The notes below the pieces were generated by a model, which saw only the letters and a program-made list of their open reading frames with translations, did no database searches and was not told the origin of the DNA. Position numbers and translations under genes: made by a program. Shown here piece by piece: positions 17,146 to 26,582 of a stretch of DNA of 64,000 nucleotides (position 1 is the stretch's first letter; every line of letters begins with the position of its first letter). This DNA comes from Ectothiorhodospiraceae bacterium (GTDB lineage Bacteria > Pseudomonadota > Gammaproteobacteria > HK1): assembly GCA_024234875.1 (NCBI GenBank), contig JACKNM010000012.1, forward strand, positions 124,001 to 188,000, given 5' to 3'.

Positions 17146-17298
17146 CGCTCGAGGCCCTCCGGGCGGGCACTTCGGCGCGCGCGTGCTCACGCGGCCGTCA
17201 CGCGCCCGAGTATGGCTCCCCCGCCCCCGCGCCCACAAGGCGCCACGCCCCGCGAGCGTGACCGTGGTCGGCCGAGCGGCCGGCGGTGGTGAGGTCGA

Positions 17299-17329
17299 TT
17301 GACGCGTGGGGGTCGGCCGTCTGTACCAT
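17299..17329 (+). promoter_or_regulatory. Putative sigma-70 promoter of the aminotransferase gene
   Basis: TTGACG at 17299-17304 is followed, after 17 or 19 bases, by TGTACC/TACCAT at 17322-17329. The site is about 50 bp before the start codon, in a divergent region that is otherwise very GC-rich. The same TGTACCAT core recurs before the flavoprotein gene near 27882. Confidence 0.45.
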
Positions 17330-17376
17330 CGCTCGTACCGGATCCGCCGCGCATCACTCACCGCAGGAGCACGATC

Positions 17377-18687
17377 ATGCCGACCTGGCCGCACCCCGAG
17401 TCGAAGTCTGCCGCCCTGTTCGAGCGCGCCCGCCGCGTGCTGCCGGGTGGCATCTCGCGCGGGCAGACCTGGATCGACCCGTTCCCGATCTACGTTCGCG
17501 AGGCCTCCGGCGCCGAGGTGACCGACGTCGACGGGGTGACGCGGATCGACTTCCTCAACAACTTCGCCTCGCTCATCCACGGCCACTCCCATCCCGAGGT
17601 GGTGCGCGCGGTCGCCGAGGCGCTGCCGCGCGGCTCGGTGTACTCGATGCCCAACGCGGTCGAGCTCGACCTCGCCGAGCTGCTCTGCGAGCGGATCGCG
17701 AGCGTCGAGCAGGTGCGCTTCTGCAACAGCGGCACCGAGGCGGTGATGCTGGCCCTGAAGGCGGCGCGGGCGCGAACCGGGCGGCCTCGGATCGCCAAGG
17801 TCGAGGGCTCCTACCACGGCATGTACGACTATGCCGAGATCAGCCTCGATGCCTCGCCGGCCAACTGGGGCAACCGCCCGACGCCGGTGCCGTTCGCCCA
17901 CGGCACGCCGAGCGGCGTGCTGGCGGATACGGTGATCATCCCGTTCAACGACGTCGAGACCGCCGAGGCGATGCTGCGCGAGGCCGGTGACTCGCTGGCC
18001 GCGATCCTGGTCGATCCGGCGCCGGCCCAGGTCGGGATGATGCCGATGAGCCCGGCCTTCGCCGCCATGGTGCGCAAGGTCGCCGACGACATCGGCGCGG
18101 TGCTGGTGTGCGACGAGGTGATCGCGCTGCGCATCGGCTACCACGGCGGCCAGGCGCGAGTAGGGCTGCGCCCGGACCTGACGACGATGGCGAAGATCAT
18201 CGGCGGCGGCTATCCGGTCGGTGCCATCGGCGGCACCCGCGAGGCGATGGCGGTGTTCAGCCACGAGCACGGCAAGCCGCTCAACCCCACCAGCGGCACC
18301 TTCACCAGCAACCCGATCTCGATGACCGCCGGCCTCGTCACCATGCGCCTGCTCGACGAGGCCGCCTACGACCGCCTCGAGGCGATCGGCAATCGCGCGC
18401 GTGCCGCGCTCGGCGAGGTGATGCGCGCCACCGGCTTCCCGGGTCAGGTGACCGGGATGGCCAGCATGCTCCACCTGCACGCCCACGAGCGCACCATCAC
18501 CGACCACCGCAGTGCCTACCACCAACCCGAGGAGGCGGCACGGCTGCGCCGGATCTATCGGGGGCTCACCGATGCGGGCTGCATGATCTCGCCGCGCGGC
18601 GCCTGCTTCCTGTCGACGGTGAACACCGACGCGCACATCGAGCGTCTGGCCGCGGGCCTGCGTGGCTGTATCGAGCGGATGGACTGA
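17377..18687 (+). CDS. Class III PLP aminotransferase, glutamate-1-semialdehyde aminomutase-like
   Basis: Fold-type I PLP enzyme of 436 aa, close in size and sequence style to glutamate-1-semialdehyde 2,1-aminomutase. It shows SHPEVVRAVAEALPRGS, the phosphate-binding NSGTEAVMLALKAARA, LVCDEVI for the pyridine-N Asp, and Schiff-base K273 in TMAKIIGGGYPVGA. The ATG at 17377 with AGGAG upstream is preferred over an earlier in-frame start. It stands alone without haem genes, so an amino acid or amine transaminase/mutase in catabolism is as likely as HemL. Confidence 0.85.
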   Translation: MPTWPHPESKSAALFERARRVLPGGISRGQTWIDPFPIYVREASGAEVTDVDGVTRIDFLNNFASLIHGHSHPEVVRAVAEALPRGSVYSMPNAVELDLAELLCERIASVEQVRFCNSGTEAVMLALKAARARTGRPRIAKVEGSYHGMYDYAEISLDASPANWGNRPTPVPFAHGTPSGVLADTVIIPFNDVETAEAMLREAGDSLAAILVDPAPAQVGMMPMSPAFAAMVRKVADDIGAVLVCDEVIALRIGYHGGQARVGLRPDLTTMAKIIGGGYPVGAIGGTREAMAVFSHEHGKPLNPTSGTFTSNPISMTAGLVTMRLLDEAAYDRLEAIGNRARAALGEVMRATGFPGQVTGMASMLHLHAHERTITDHRSAYHQPEEAARLRRIYRGLTDAGCMISPRGACFLSTVNTDAHIERLAAGLRGCIERMD

Positions 18688-18739
18688 GAGGCCGCCCGTC
18701 ACCGGGCCACGGCTCGTCGCGTGAGTGGAGGAGAGGTCC

Positions 18740-20542
18740 ATGAGGATTGCCCGCGACATGCTCGAGCGCCTGGTGTTCGGAGCCGGCGCCGGCCACCGTT
18801 TCACGCAGGACTCGCCGGTGATGCCGGACGTGTGGTTCGGCTACGGCGCGTCGCCGGGCGGCACCATGGACCTGCTGCTCGTGCCCCGCCGCGGCACCGC
18901 ACCGGCGCGGCTGGCGCTCGCGTTGCGTGACGCGTCCTCGAGCGCCGCCGCGGTCGCCGAGGGCGCCGGGCGCGTCGCCTACGAGGAGAGTCACGTCGTC
19001 GCCGAGATGACCCTCGCCGGGCTGGTGCGCACCGCGCTGCCGCTGTCGTCCTGGTGGGACACCCACCCCGGGCGCCTCGGCGGGCTGAAGGTCCGCGATC
19101 TGCGCGCCGCGTTGCCACCGGCGGGCACGCCGCCGCGGGCGGTGCGCGGGGTGAACGACTGCGGCCGGTGGTTCCTGCGCCTGGTCGGAATCCTCGCCTG
19201 GGCGGCGGAGCGCGGTGGCGACGACCCGTGCCAGTCGCTGCCGGAGGCCGACGTCTACGCGCCGGCGCTCGCCCGCCTGCTCGCCGGCCTGCGTCCACCC
19301 GAGGGGGATGGGGCGAGGCGCCGCGCGGTGCTGTGGGCGGTCAATCGCAATCGCGAGGCCGAGGTGGCGATGTGGTCGTCGACCCGCACGGTCAAGGCCG
19401 ATGCCGCCAAGCGGTTGTTCGCGCTGCGCTGCGACAGCCTGACCTGGGCCGTCCTCGACACCGGGATCGATGCCACCCATCCGGCCTTTCGCGAGCGAAC
19501 GCCCGCCGGGCGCCTGCGCAGCGCGGCCAAGCCGGCGGCCGCGAGCCGGGTTCGTGCGACGTACGACTTCACCCGATTGCGGTCGCTGCTGCACGAGCAG
19601 GCGCAGGCGCTGCCCGAGACGCTCGGTGAGCATGGCCAGCGTCGGGCGGCGGAGCTTCGACGCCGACTGCTCGCCGGGATGGCCATCGACTGGGAGTTGA
19701 TCGCGCCGGAGCTGCGCGTCGACCACGCCGAGTACCGGGCGCCGGTCCATCCGCACGGAACCCACGTCGCCGGCATCCTCGGCGCGGACTGGCGCCAGAG
19801 CGACGCCGGATTCGACGCCCACGAGGAGGAGGACATGGTCGGGGTCTGTCCCGACATCAACCTCTACGATCTCCGGGTGCTCGACGAGAACGGCAACGGT
19901 GACGAGTTCGCGGTGCTCGCGGCGCTGCAGTTCGTGCGCTGGTTGAACGGGCGCAACGTCCAGCCGGTGATCCAGGGGGTGAACCTGAGTCTGTCGATCC
20001 CCCACGACGTGGCCAACTACGCGTGCGGGCGAACGCCGGTGTGCGAGGAGGCGTCGCGCCTGCACGCGAGCGGGGTGGTGGTGGTGGCCGCCGCTGGCAA
20101 TCGCGGCTACGTCCACTACCTCACCCCGGAGGGCGAGACCGACGCCTACCGCAGCATCAGCATCACCGACCCGAGCAACGCCGAGGAGGTGATCACCGTC
20201 GGCGCCACCCATCGCCGTCGCCCGCACACCTTCGGCGTGAGCTATTTCTCGAGCCGCGGCCCGACCGGCGACGGCCGGGTGAAGCCCGACCTGGTCGCGC
20301 CGGGCGAGAAGATCAAGGGCCCGGTGCCCGGCGGCTTCACCGAGTCGATGGACGGCACCAGCATGGCGGCGCCGCACGTGAGTGGCGTCGCGGCGCTGCT
20401 GATGAGCCGGCATCCGGAGCTCATCGGCGAGCCGGCGCGGGTCAAGCGAATCCTGTGCGACACCGCGACCGACCTCGGTCGGGAGCGCTATTTCCAAGGG
20501 GCGGGACTGGTCGACGCCTGCCGCGCCCTGCAGTCGGTGTAG
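18740..20542 (+). CDS. Intracellular subtilisin-like (S8) serine protease
   Basis: Subtilase of 600 aa with the full triad: D240 in WAVLDTGIDATHP, H339 in HPHGTHVAGILG, S541 in DGTSMAAPHVSG. There is no signal peptide, so it should act in the cytoplasm. A 230-residue N-terminal region without recognisable domains precedes the protease core, and about 90 residues are inserted between Asp and His. The ATG at 18740 follows GGAGGAG. An MBL-fold hydrolase starts 41 bp after its stop on the same strand; the pair looks co-expressed. Role unknown; regulated proteolysis or a defence/stress module are possibilities. Confidence 0.88.
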   Translation: MRIARDMLERLVFGAGAGHRFTQDSPVMPDVWFGYGASPGGTMDLLLVPRRGTAPARLALALRDASSSAAAVAEGAGRVAYEESHVVAEMTLAGLVRTALPLSSWWDTHPGRLGGLKVRDLRAALPPAGTPPRAVRGVNDCGRWFLRLVGILAWAAERGGDDPCQSLPEADVYAPALARLLAGLRPPEGDGARRRAVLWAVNRNREAEVAMWSSTRTVKADAAKRLFALRCDSLTWAVLDTGIDATHPAFRERTPAGRLRSAAKPAAASRVRATYDFTRLRSLLHEQAQALPETLGEHGQRRAAELRRRLLAGMAIDWELIAPELRVDHAEYRAPVHPHGTHVAGILGADWRQSDAGFDAHEEEDMVGVCPDINLYDLRVLDENGNGDEFAVLAALQFVRWLNGRNVQPVIQGVNLSLSIPHDVANYACGRTPVCEEASRLHASGVVVVAAAGNRGYVHYLTPEGETDAYRSISITDPSNAEEVITVGATHRRRPHTFGVSYFSSRGPTGDGRVKPDLVAPGEKIKGPVPGGFTESMDGTSMAAPHVSGVAALLMSRHPELIGEPARVKRILCDTATDLGRERYFQGAGLVDACRALQSV

Positions 20543-20583
20543 GCGGCGGACCGCGCGGCACCCTCGCGCAAGGAGGAACCGAG

Positions 20584-21708
20584 ATGGCGAGCAGGATATT
20601 CACCCTCGAGGCACTGGCGGCGAAGCACGGCGACTGCCTGTTGTTGCACTGGGGCGGGACGCGCGAGCCGCGGCTGCTGGTGATCGACGGCGGTCCCGGT
20701 GGGGTCTACCGCGCGTTCCTGCGCAAGCGACTCGAGGCGCTGCGCGCGTCGCGCGGCAGTCCGCTCGCGATCGACCTGCTGATGGTCTCCCACGTCGACG
20801 ACGACCACATCAACGGCGTTCTCGACCTCACCGAGGAGATCGAGGAGGACGAGCGTGCGGGTCGCGAGCCCCATTACCGAATCGACGGCCTGTGGTTCAA
20901 CAGCTTCGACGACGTGCTCGGCAACGCCGCGAGCCTGGTTCGGGCGACGGCGCGCGCGCCGGTCTCGCCCGAGCACCGCGACGCCGCCGCCACCATCGCG
21001 AGCGTCGGCCAGGGTCGGTCGCTGCGACGGCGCGCCGAGACCCTCGGCATGATCGTCAACGGTGGCGATCTGCTCGTCACCGATGGCTGGATCTGGGACT
21101 ACGGCGATGGCCTGACGTTGCAGGTCCTCGGGCCGCGACAGCAGCGCATCGACGAGTTCCGCGAGGCCTGGGACACGGAGCTGGTACGCCGCGGTTGGGA
21201 CGTGCGCCCGGACCTCGCCGAGGTCGCCGCCTTCGTCGACCGCTCGCCCTGGAATCTGGCGAGCACCGTGGTGGTGGCCAAGGTCGGGCGACGCCGCATC
21301 CTGCTGACCGGCGACGCCCGGGGCGACGACATTCTCGACGGGCTGCGCGAGGGTGGGCTCCTCACCGGGGCCACGGTCCGCTTCGACGTGCTGAAGGTTC
21401 CTCATCACGGCAGTGATCGCAACGTGAGCACCGAGTTCTTCCGCACCGTGGAGGCCGACCACTACGTGATCTCGGGTAACGGCGAGCACCACAACCCGGA
21501 CACCACGACACTGGAGATGATCGTCGCCGCCCGCGGCGATGCCCGCTACACCGTGCACTGCACCTACCGCCGCGGCATCAAGGGTCTCGGCGAGCGGCTC
21601 GACGCCTTTCTCGCCGCGCTGCCAGCCGAGCGGCGCGAGCGCTTCGTGTTCCGCGACGAGAGCGAGCTCGGGTTGCGACTCGACCTCGGGGCGCGGCTGC
21701 CGGACTGA
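20584..21708 (+). CDS. ComEC-like metallo-beta-lactamase-fold hydrolase
   Basis: Soluble MBL-fold protein of 374 aa. The metal site SHVDDDHING (H70, D72, D74, H75) and later LLTGDARGDDIL and KVPHHGSDRN follow the pattern of the ComEC-type C-terminal domain, which is usually a phosphodiesterase/nuclease. No membrane segments or signal peptide are present, so it is a free-standing cytoplasmic form. AAGGAGG precedes the ATG. It is coupled to the S8 protease upstream. Substrate unknown; nucleic acid or a nucleotide is plausible from the family (inference). Confidence 0.8.
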   Translation: MASRIFTLEALAAKHGDCLLLHWGGTREPRLLVIDGGPGGVYRAFLRKRLEALRASRGSPLAIDLLMVSHVDDDHINGVLDLTEEIEEDERAGREPHYRIDGLWFNSFDDVLGNAASLVRATARAPVSPEHRDAAATIASVGQGRSLRRRAETLGMIVNGGDLLVTDGWIWDYGDGLTLQVLGPRQQRIDEFREAWDTELVRRGWDVRPDLAEVAAFVDRSPWNLASTVVVAKVGRRRILLTGDARGDDILDGLREGGLLTGATVRFDVLKVPHHGSDRNVSTEFFRTVEADHYVISGNGEHHNPDTTTLEMIVAARGDARYTVHCTYRRGIKGLGERLDAFLAALPAERRERFVFRDESELGLRLDLGARLPD

Positions 21709-21716
21709 GCGGGGTC

Positions 21717-21750
21717 GGGGACTGGCGCGCGCGAGGCGCGTGCCTGCCCC
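21717..21750 (+). repeat. REP-like palindromic element, copy 1
   Basis: Begins GGGGACTGGC and ends GTGCCTGCCCC, so the ends are imperfectly complementary. It lies in the intergenic space after the MBL gene and is the inverted counterpart of copy 2 at 21774-21809. Confidence 0.6.
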
Positions 21751-21773
21751 CCTGCCGCCGGGGCCGGGACCTG

Positions 21774-21809
21774 GGGGACAGGCACCGCCTCGCGGCGGAG
21801 CCAGTCCCC
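21774..21809 (-). repeat. REP-like palindromic element, copy 2 (inverted)
   Basis: Begins GGGGACAGGCACC and ends GGAGCCAGTCCCC; on the minus strand it reads as copy 1. Copies 1 and 2 form a head-to-head pair, as REP/BIME elements often do. Confidence 0.65.
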
Positions 21810-21863
21810 GCCCTCCCTCCGGGGCTTGTGCTTCCCGCGCCACGGTGATTGACTCGCGCGGCC

Positions 21864-22844
21864 ATGGCGAACGACGTCCGATCCGCTCCCAGCGTGCTGT
21901 CCGGCCTGTTGCTGGCGATCGCGGTCGCGGTGAGCTTCGCCACCAACTCCGCGCTCGCGCGCATCGCCTACGAGGCGGGCAGCAACGCGCTCTCGGTCCT
22001 CACCGTGCGCACCTCGGTCGCGCTGGTGGCGCTGCTCGTCCTGCTCACCGTCCAGCGCGTGCCCTACGTGCTTCCGGCGGGGCGCGCGGTGAAGGCACTC
22101 GCGCTGGGGCTGGTGCTGGCGTCGTACTCGTACGGCCTGCTCGGTTCCTTCCAGTACGTGCCGCTCGCGGTCGGTATCGTCACCTTCTACACCTACCCGC
22201 TGCTCACCGCGTTCGCGAGCGCGGCGACCGGTCGCGAGCGCATCACCGTGGTCACCCTGGCCGCGCTGGCGGCTGCCTTCGTCGGCCTGACCCTGGTGGT
22301 CGATCTTCGCGGTGGCGGGTTCGATCCCGTCGGTATCGCGCATGCCTTCGCCGCCGCCATCTTCTTCACCGCGCTCCTGCTGTTGAGCGACCGCGTTCGG
22401 GGCGACGGCGACTCCCGCCCGATCACGCTGCACATGCTGCTGACCGGTGTGATCTGCTACGGCGGCGCCTGCGTGCTGACCGGGCTGTTCCGTCTGCCAC
22501 AGACGCCGCTCGGCTGGGCTGGTTTCCTCGGCAATCCCGTCTTCTACAGCTTCTCCATCATCTGCCTGTTCGTCGCGGTGCGGCGGATCGGGCCGGTTCG
22601 CGCGGCGTTGATCCTGAACGTCGAGCCGGTGGCGAGCGCGGTGCTCGGCTATCTCCTGCTCGACCAGACCCTGACCCCGCTACAGATGGCGGGAATCGCA
22701 ATGGTGGTCGGAGCGGTGCTGTCGCTGCGGCTCTCGCCGGGAATGCTGGTGCGGCCCCGGGTGTCGCCGATGCTCTGGCCGGTCACCAGCCTGGTCACGG
22801 GCTGCCTGCTGATGCTGGGCTCGGCGGTCGCCTGGCTGTGGTGA
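21864..22844 (+). CDS. EamA/DMT-family membrane transporter
   Basis: Inner-membrane protein of 326 aa with about ten hydrophobic segments in two five-helix repeats, as in the drug/metabolite transporter superfamily. The first repeat starts LSGLLLAIAVAVSFATNS; the second ends with LNVEPVASAVLGYLLLDQ, the characteristic EamA repeat motif. Such proteins usually export amino acids or small metabolites. The ATG at 21864 is preferred to one 15 bp earlier. It lies 7 bp before the molybdenum hydroxylase genes and may be co-transcribed with them. Confidence 0.85.
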   Translation: MANDVRSAPSVLSGLLLAIAVAVSFATNSALARIAYEAGSNALSVLTVRTSVALVALLVLLTVQRVPYVLPAGRAVKALALGLVLASYSYGLLGSFQYVPLAVGIVTFYTYPLLTAFASAATGRERITVVTLAALAAAFVGLTLVVDLRGGGFDPVGIAHAFAAAIFFTALLLLSDRVRGDGDSRPITLHMLLTGVICYGGACVLTGLFRLPQTPLGWAGFLGNPVFYSFSIICLFVAVRRIGPVRAALILNVEPVASAVLGYLLLDQTLTPLQMAGIAMVVGAVLSLRLSPGMLVRPRVSPMLWPVTSLVTGCLLMLGSAVAWLW

Positions 22845-22851
22845 GCGGGCG

Positions 22852-23724
22852 ATGAAGGCGCCGGCGTTCGACTATGCACGGCCCGAGACGCTGGAGGAGG
22901 TGCATGCGCTGCTCGCCGAGCACGGCGACGATGCTCGCATCCTCGCCGGCGGACAGAGCCTGATGCCGACGCTCGCGCTGCGGCTGTCCGGCCCGGCGCT
23001 GCTGGTGGACGTCAACCGCATCCCCGGCCTCGGCGCGATCGAGGCCCGCGGTGACGGACTCCAGATTGGCGCCCTCGCGCGCCATGCCGCGGTGCTGGCG
23101 AGCCCTCTGGTGGCCGCGCGCGCACCGGTTCTCACACGCGCCCTGCCCCATGTCGGTCACGTGGCGATCCGAAGCCGCGGCACTTTCGGCGGCAGCATCG
23201 CGCTGGCCGACCCCGCGGCGGAGATCCCCGCCTGCGCGCTGGCGCTCGAGGCGGAGGTGGTGCTCGAAGGCGCCGACGGGTCACGCGTGGTGCCGGCGGC
23301 GGACTTCTTTCTCGGCCTGTACGAGACCGCGCGCGAGCCCGACGAGGTGGTGACCGCGGTCCGCCTGCCGTCCCAGGCCGGGCGCCGCTTCGGGTTCGCC
23401 GAGCTCGCGCGGCGCCATGGCGACTTCGCGCTCGCCGGCATCGCCGCGAGTGCTCGCCTCGACCACGACGATCGGGTGACGGAGCTCCGGCTGGTCTGCT
23501 TCGGTTGCGCCGACCGCGCGGTGCTGGCCGATTCCGCCGCCGCCCGCGCCCTCGGGCGTCGGCTCGACGCGGCGACCATCGCCGAGGTGGCCGCCGGCCT
23601 CGGCGCGGACGTCGAGCCGATCCCGAGCCCGGAGGCCGATGCCGAGACCCGGCTCCACTGGGCCCGCGTTCTCACCGCCCGGGTGCTCGGCGCGCTCCCG
23701 ACCACCCCGGAGGTCGACGCATGA
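22852..23724 (+). CDS. Molybdenum hydroxylase FAD-binding medium subunit (CoxM/XdhB-like)
   Basis: FAD subunit of the xanthine dehydrogenase/CO dehydrogenase-like family, 290 aa. It opens with AFDYARPETLEEVHALL; the first FAD-binding motif is LAGGQSLMP, the second RSRGTFGGSIALADPAAEIPA. It passes electrons from the 2Fe-2S subunit to an acceptor. The stop overlaps the next gene by 4 bp (ATGA). The order FAD, 2Fe-2S, Mo subunit is the standard coxMSL layout. Confidence 0.93.
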   Translation: MKAPAFDYARPETLEEVHALLAEHGDDARILAGGQSLMPTLALRLSGPALLVDVNRIPGLGAIEARGDGLQIGALARHAAVLASPLVAARAPVLTRALPHVGHVAIRSRGTFGGSIALADPAAEIPACALALEAEVVLEGADGSRVVPAADFFLGLYETAREPDEVVTAVRLPSQAGRRFGFAELARRHGDFALAGIAASARLDHDDRVTELRLVCFGCADRAVLADSAAARALGRRLDAATIAEVAAGLGADVEPIPSPEADAETRLHWARVLTARVLGALPTTPEVDA

Positions 23725-24218
23725 GCACGGACGAGGCGCGGCGCCGGATACGGCTCGAGGTCAACGGCGAGACCATCGAGCAGGAGGTCGCGGTGCGCCG
23801 CCACCTGGCCGACTTCCTGCGCCTCGACCTCGGGCTGACCGGAACCCATCTCGGCTGCGAGCACGGGGTGTGCGGGGCCTGCACCGTGCTCGTCGACGGG
23901 GAGCCGGTGCGCGGCTGCCTGATGCTCGCGGTACAGGCCGACGGCGCGCGGGTCGAGACCGTCGAGGGGGTCACCGAGCGCGGCGCCTTGGCCGACTTGC
24001 AGCGGGCGTTCGTCGCGCGCAACGCGGCGCAGTGCGGGTTCTGCAGCGCCGGCATGCTCCTCACCGCGGCCAGCCTGCTCGAGCGCACCGAGGCGCCCGA
24101 CCGCGACCTGATCCGTGCCCACCTCTCGGGCAACCTGTGCCGCTGCACCGGGTACCAGTCGATCGTCGACGCCGTCGAGGCGACGTGGGCGGCGCGCCGC
24201 GCCGAGCGCGCGCCATGA
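23721..24218 (+). CDS. Molybdenum hydroxylase [2Fe-2S] small subunit (CoxS-like)
   Basis: Electron-transfer subunit of 165 aa with both 2Fe-2S clusters: the plant-ferredoxin-type cluster ligands C46, C51, C54 and C66 (LGCEHGVCGAC) and the helical-domain cluster ligands C105, C108, C140 and C142 (QCGFC, NLCRCTGYQ). It relays electrons from the Mo centre to FAD. The start overlaps the CoxM-like stop; its own stop overlaps the large-subunit ATG (ATGA at 24215-24218). Confidence 0.95.
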   Translation: MSTDEARRRIRLEVNGETIEQEVAVRRHLADFLRLDLGLTGTHLGCEHGVCGACTVLVDGEPVRGCLMLAVQADGARVETVEGVTERGALADLQRAFVARNAAQCGFCSAGMLLTAASLLERTEAPDRDLIRAHLSGNLCRCTGYQSIVDAVEATWAARRAERAP

Positions 24219-26575
24219 GCGGCCCGCAATCCGCAGGGCCGATCGGGCGCGGGCTGCCGCGCCGCGAGACCGAGCGGCTGGTGCGTGGGCGCGGGCGCTA
24301 CGGCGACGACATCGTCCTTCCGCGCATGCTGCACGCCGCGTTCGTGCGCAGCCCCCACGCGCACGCGCGCATCGAGCACATCGAAGCCACCGCCGCGGCC
24401 GCCAGCACCGGCGTCGTGCGGGTACTCACCGGCGCGGACATCGCCGCGGTCTGCAAGCCGTGGGTGAGCAAGGCCGAGAACCGGGCGACCCATCGTTCCG
24501 GGGTCCAGCATGCGATGCCGGCCGACCGCGTGGTGTGGCAGGGCGAGCCGGTGGCCGTGGTGCTCGCGCGCTCTCGGGCCGAGGCCGAGGACGCGGCGGA
24601 GCTGGTCGAGGTCGAGTGGGGGCCGCTGCCGGTGGTGGCCGAGGCGGCGCAGGCGCTGGCGGCCGACGCGCCGGTGATCCACCCCGAGCTCGGCGACAAC
24701 CTCGCCTTCGAGCACCACCAGGTCCAGGGCGACGTCGACGCCGCCTTCGCCGCCGCCGACCGCGTCATCGAGCGGCGCCTGCGCTTCGGGCGCCAGACCG
24801 CGATGACCCTGGAGCCGCGCGTGGTGGTCGCCGACTACGACCCGGCGGCCGAGCACCTCACGGTCTGGCACTCGCACCAGTCGCCGTACCAGATGCAGGA
24901 CGTGTTCTCGCGCCTCCTCGGCATCCCGGAGCACCGCGTGCGGGTGGTGACCCCGGACGTCGGCGGTGCCTTCGGTGCGAAGATCAACGTCTATCCCGAC
25001 GAGATGTCGGCGGTCGCGGCGAGCGTGTTGCTCGGCCGCCCGGTCAAGTTCTGCGCCGACCGGCTGGAGTCCTTCGTCTCCGACATCCATTCCCGTGACC
25101 ACGAGGTGGTCGCCCGCATCGCGCTCGACGCCGACGGAGACGTCCTCGCGATCGATGTCGACGACCTGGTGTCGCTCGGCGCGTTCACGCCGTACATGCG
25201 CTTCAGCATCTCCGAGGCGCTGATGGTGGCGATGTGGACCGCCGCGCCCTACCGCATGGGGGCCTATCGCGCGCGTGGGCGGGTGGCCTATGTCAACAAG
25301 CCACCGGTCGGGATGTTCCGCGGCGTCGGCATGCCGGTCGCCTGCGCCGCCGGCGAGCTCTTGATCGACGATGCCGCGCGCGCGCTCGGCGAGGACCCGG
25401 CCGCCTACCGCCGGCGCCTCTACATTGCCGACGACGCCTACCCGACCCGCACCGCGAGCGGCATGGCGGTCGAGCGCATGACCCTGGTGCGCTGTCTGGA
25501 CGCGTTGCTCGAGGTGTCGGACTACGCCCGCCTACGCGCCGAGCAGGCGCGACTGCGCGAGCGTGGCGTCTACCGGGGGATCGGCCTCGCCACCGTGATC
25601 GAGCCGAGCGCCTTCGGTCCCGCCTACTACGGCCCGACCGGCGCGCGCATCTCGGTCCAGGACGGCAGCACGGTGAAGCTCGAGCCGTCGGGGGTGGTGC
25701 GCTGCGTGACCAGCGTGACCGATCAGGGGCAGGGCACGCTCACCGGGCTGGCCCAGATCGTGGCGAGCCAGCTCGGGGTGGAGCCCGAAGCGGTCGAGGT
25801 GGTGGCCGGCGACAGCGCGGTGACCCCCTACGGCGGCGGCGCCTGGGCCTCGCGCGGGATGGCGATCGGCGGGCAGGCGACGCTCGATGCCGCCGCGGCA
25901 TTGCGCGCGAACGTCCTCGCGCTCGCCGCCGGCGTGCTGCAGACGCGCGCCGAGGCCCTCGACCTCGGCGACGGGCAGGTGCGCGACGCGGCGACCGGCG
26001 AGGCTCGGATCGCGCTCGCCGAGGTTGCGCGCCTCGCCTACTTTCGGCAGGACCTGCTCCCGCCCGGGGTGCAGCCCGAGCTCGCGGTGACCCGCCACTT
26101 CGTGCCCAAGGGGTCGCTCTACTACCTCTCGAACGGAATTCAGCTCTGCCATCTCGAGCTCGATCCGGAGACCGGTGCGGTGCGACTGCTCGGCCACTGG
26201 GCGGCGGAGGACTGCGGGCGCATCGTCAATCGTCTACTGGTCGACGAGCAGGTGCGCGGGGGCATCGCGCAGGGGCTGGCAGCGGCGTTCTGGGAGCATT
26301 GCCGCTACGACGCCGAGGGCCAGCTCCTCAACGCCTCGCTGGCCGACTACCTGGTACCCACCGCCTGCGACCTGCCGGACATCGCGGTCACCCACGTCGA
26401 GACCCCGCTCGCCGACACCACCCTCGGCGCCAAGGGGGTGGGCGAGGCGGGCACCATCGGTGCCATCGGCGCGGCGTGGACGGCGGTGAACGACGCGCTC
26501 GCAGCGCTCGGCGCCGTCGCCACCGAGCAACCGTTCACCCCGGCGTCGTTGCTGCGCGCGCTACGCGAGCGCTGA
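24215..26575 (+). CDS. Molybdenum hydroxylase catalytic large subunit (XDH/aldehyde oxidase-like)
   Basis: Molybdopterin-binding catalytic subunit, 786 aa. The N-terminal hammerhead-type domain starts GRGLPRRETERLVRGRGRYGDD; the cofactor regions include GGAFGAKINVY and SVTDQGQGTLTGL, and the catalytic Glu region is GAKGVGEAGTIGA. The active-site loop reads PPVGMFRGVGMP, not the Cys-bearing AYxCSFR loop of true CO dehydrogenase, so it is an aldehyde/xanthine/N-heterocycle-type hydroxylase. The start overlaps the small-subunit stop. Substrate unknown; neighbouring genes suggest a nitrogenous ring or aldehyde. Confidence 0.92.
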   Translation: MSGPQSAGPIGRGLPRRETERLVRGRGRYGDDIVLPRMLHAAFVRSPHAHARIEHIEATAAAASTGVVRVLTGADIAAVCKPWVSKAENRATHRSGVQHAMPADRVVWQGEPVAVVLARSRAEAEDAAELVEVEWGPLPVVAEAAQALAADAPVIHPELGDNLAFEHHQVQGDVDAAFAAADRVIERRLRFGRQTAMTLEPRVVVADYDPAAEHLTVWHSHQSPYQMQDVFSRLLGIPEHRVRVVTPDVGGAFGAKINVYPDEMSAVAASVLLGRPVKFCADRLESFVSDIHSRDHEVVARIALDADGDVLAIDVDDLVSLGAFTPYMRFSISEALMVAMWTAAPYRMGAYRARGRVAYVNKPPVGMFRGVGMPVACAAGELLIDDAARALGEDPAAYRRRLYIADDAYPTRTASGMAVERMTLVRCLDALLEVSDYARLRAEQARLRERGVYRGIGLATVIEPSAFGPAYYGPTGARISVQDGSTVKLEPSGVVRCVTSVTDQGQGTLTGLAQIVASQLGVEPEAVEVVAGDSAVTPYGGGAWASRGMAIGGQATLDAAAALRANVLALAAGVLQTRAEALDLGDGQVRDAATGEARIALAEVARLAYFRQDLLPPGVQPELAVTRHFVPKGSLYYLSNGIQLCHLELDPETGAVRLLGHWAAEDCGRIVNRLLVDEQVRGGIAQGLAAAFWEHCRYDAEGQLLNASLADYLVPTACDLPDIAVTHVETPLADTTLGAKGVGEAGTIGAIGAAWTAVNDALAALGAVATEQPFTPASLLRALRER

Positions 26576-26582
26576 CCGCCTC

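Noticed and set aside
17377..18687. hemL (glutamate-1-semialdehyde aminomutase) as a firm gene name
   Set aside because: Sequence style matches the family, but no tetrapyrrole genes are nearby and catabolic class III aminotransferases look alike, so no symbol was given.
22852..26575. Aerobic CO dehydrogenase (coxMSL)
   Set aside because: Subunit order fits, but the active-site loop reads PPVGMFRGVGMP and lacks the Cys-containing AYxCSFR motif of true CO dehydrogenase. Called a general molybdenum hydroxylase instead.
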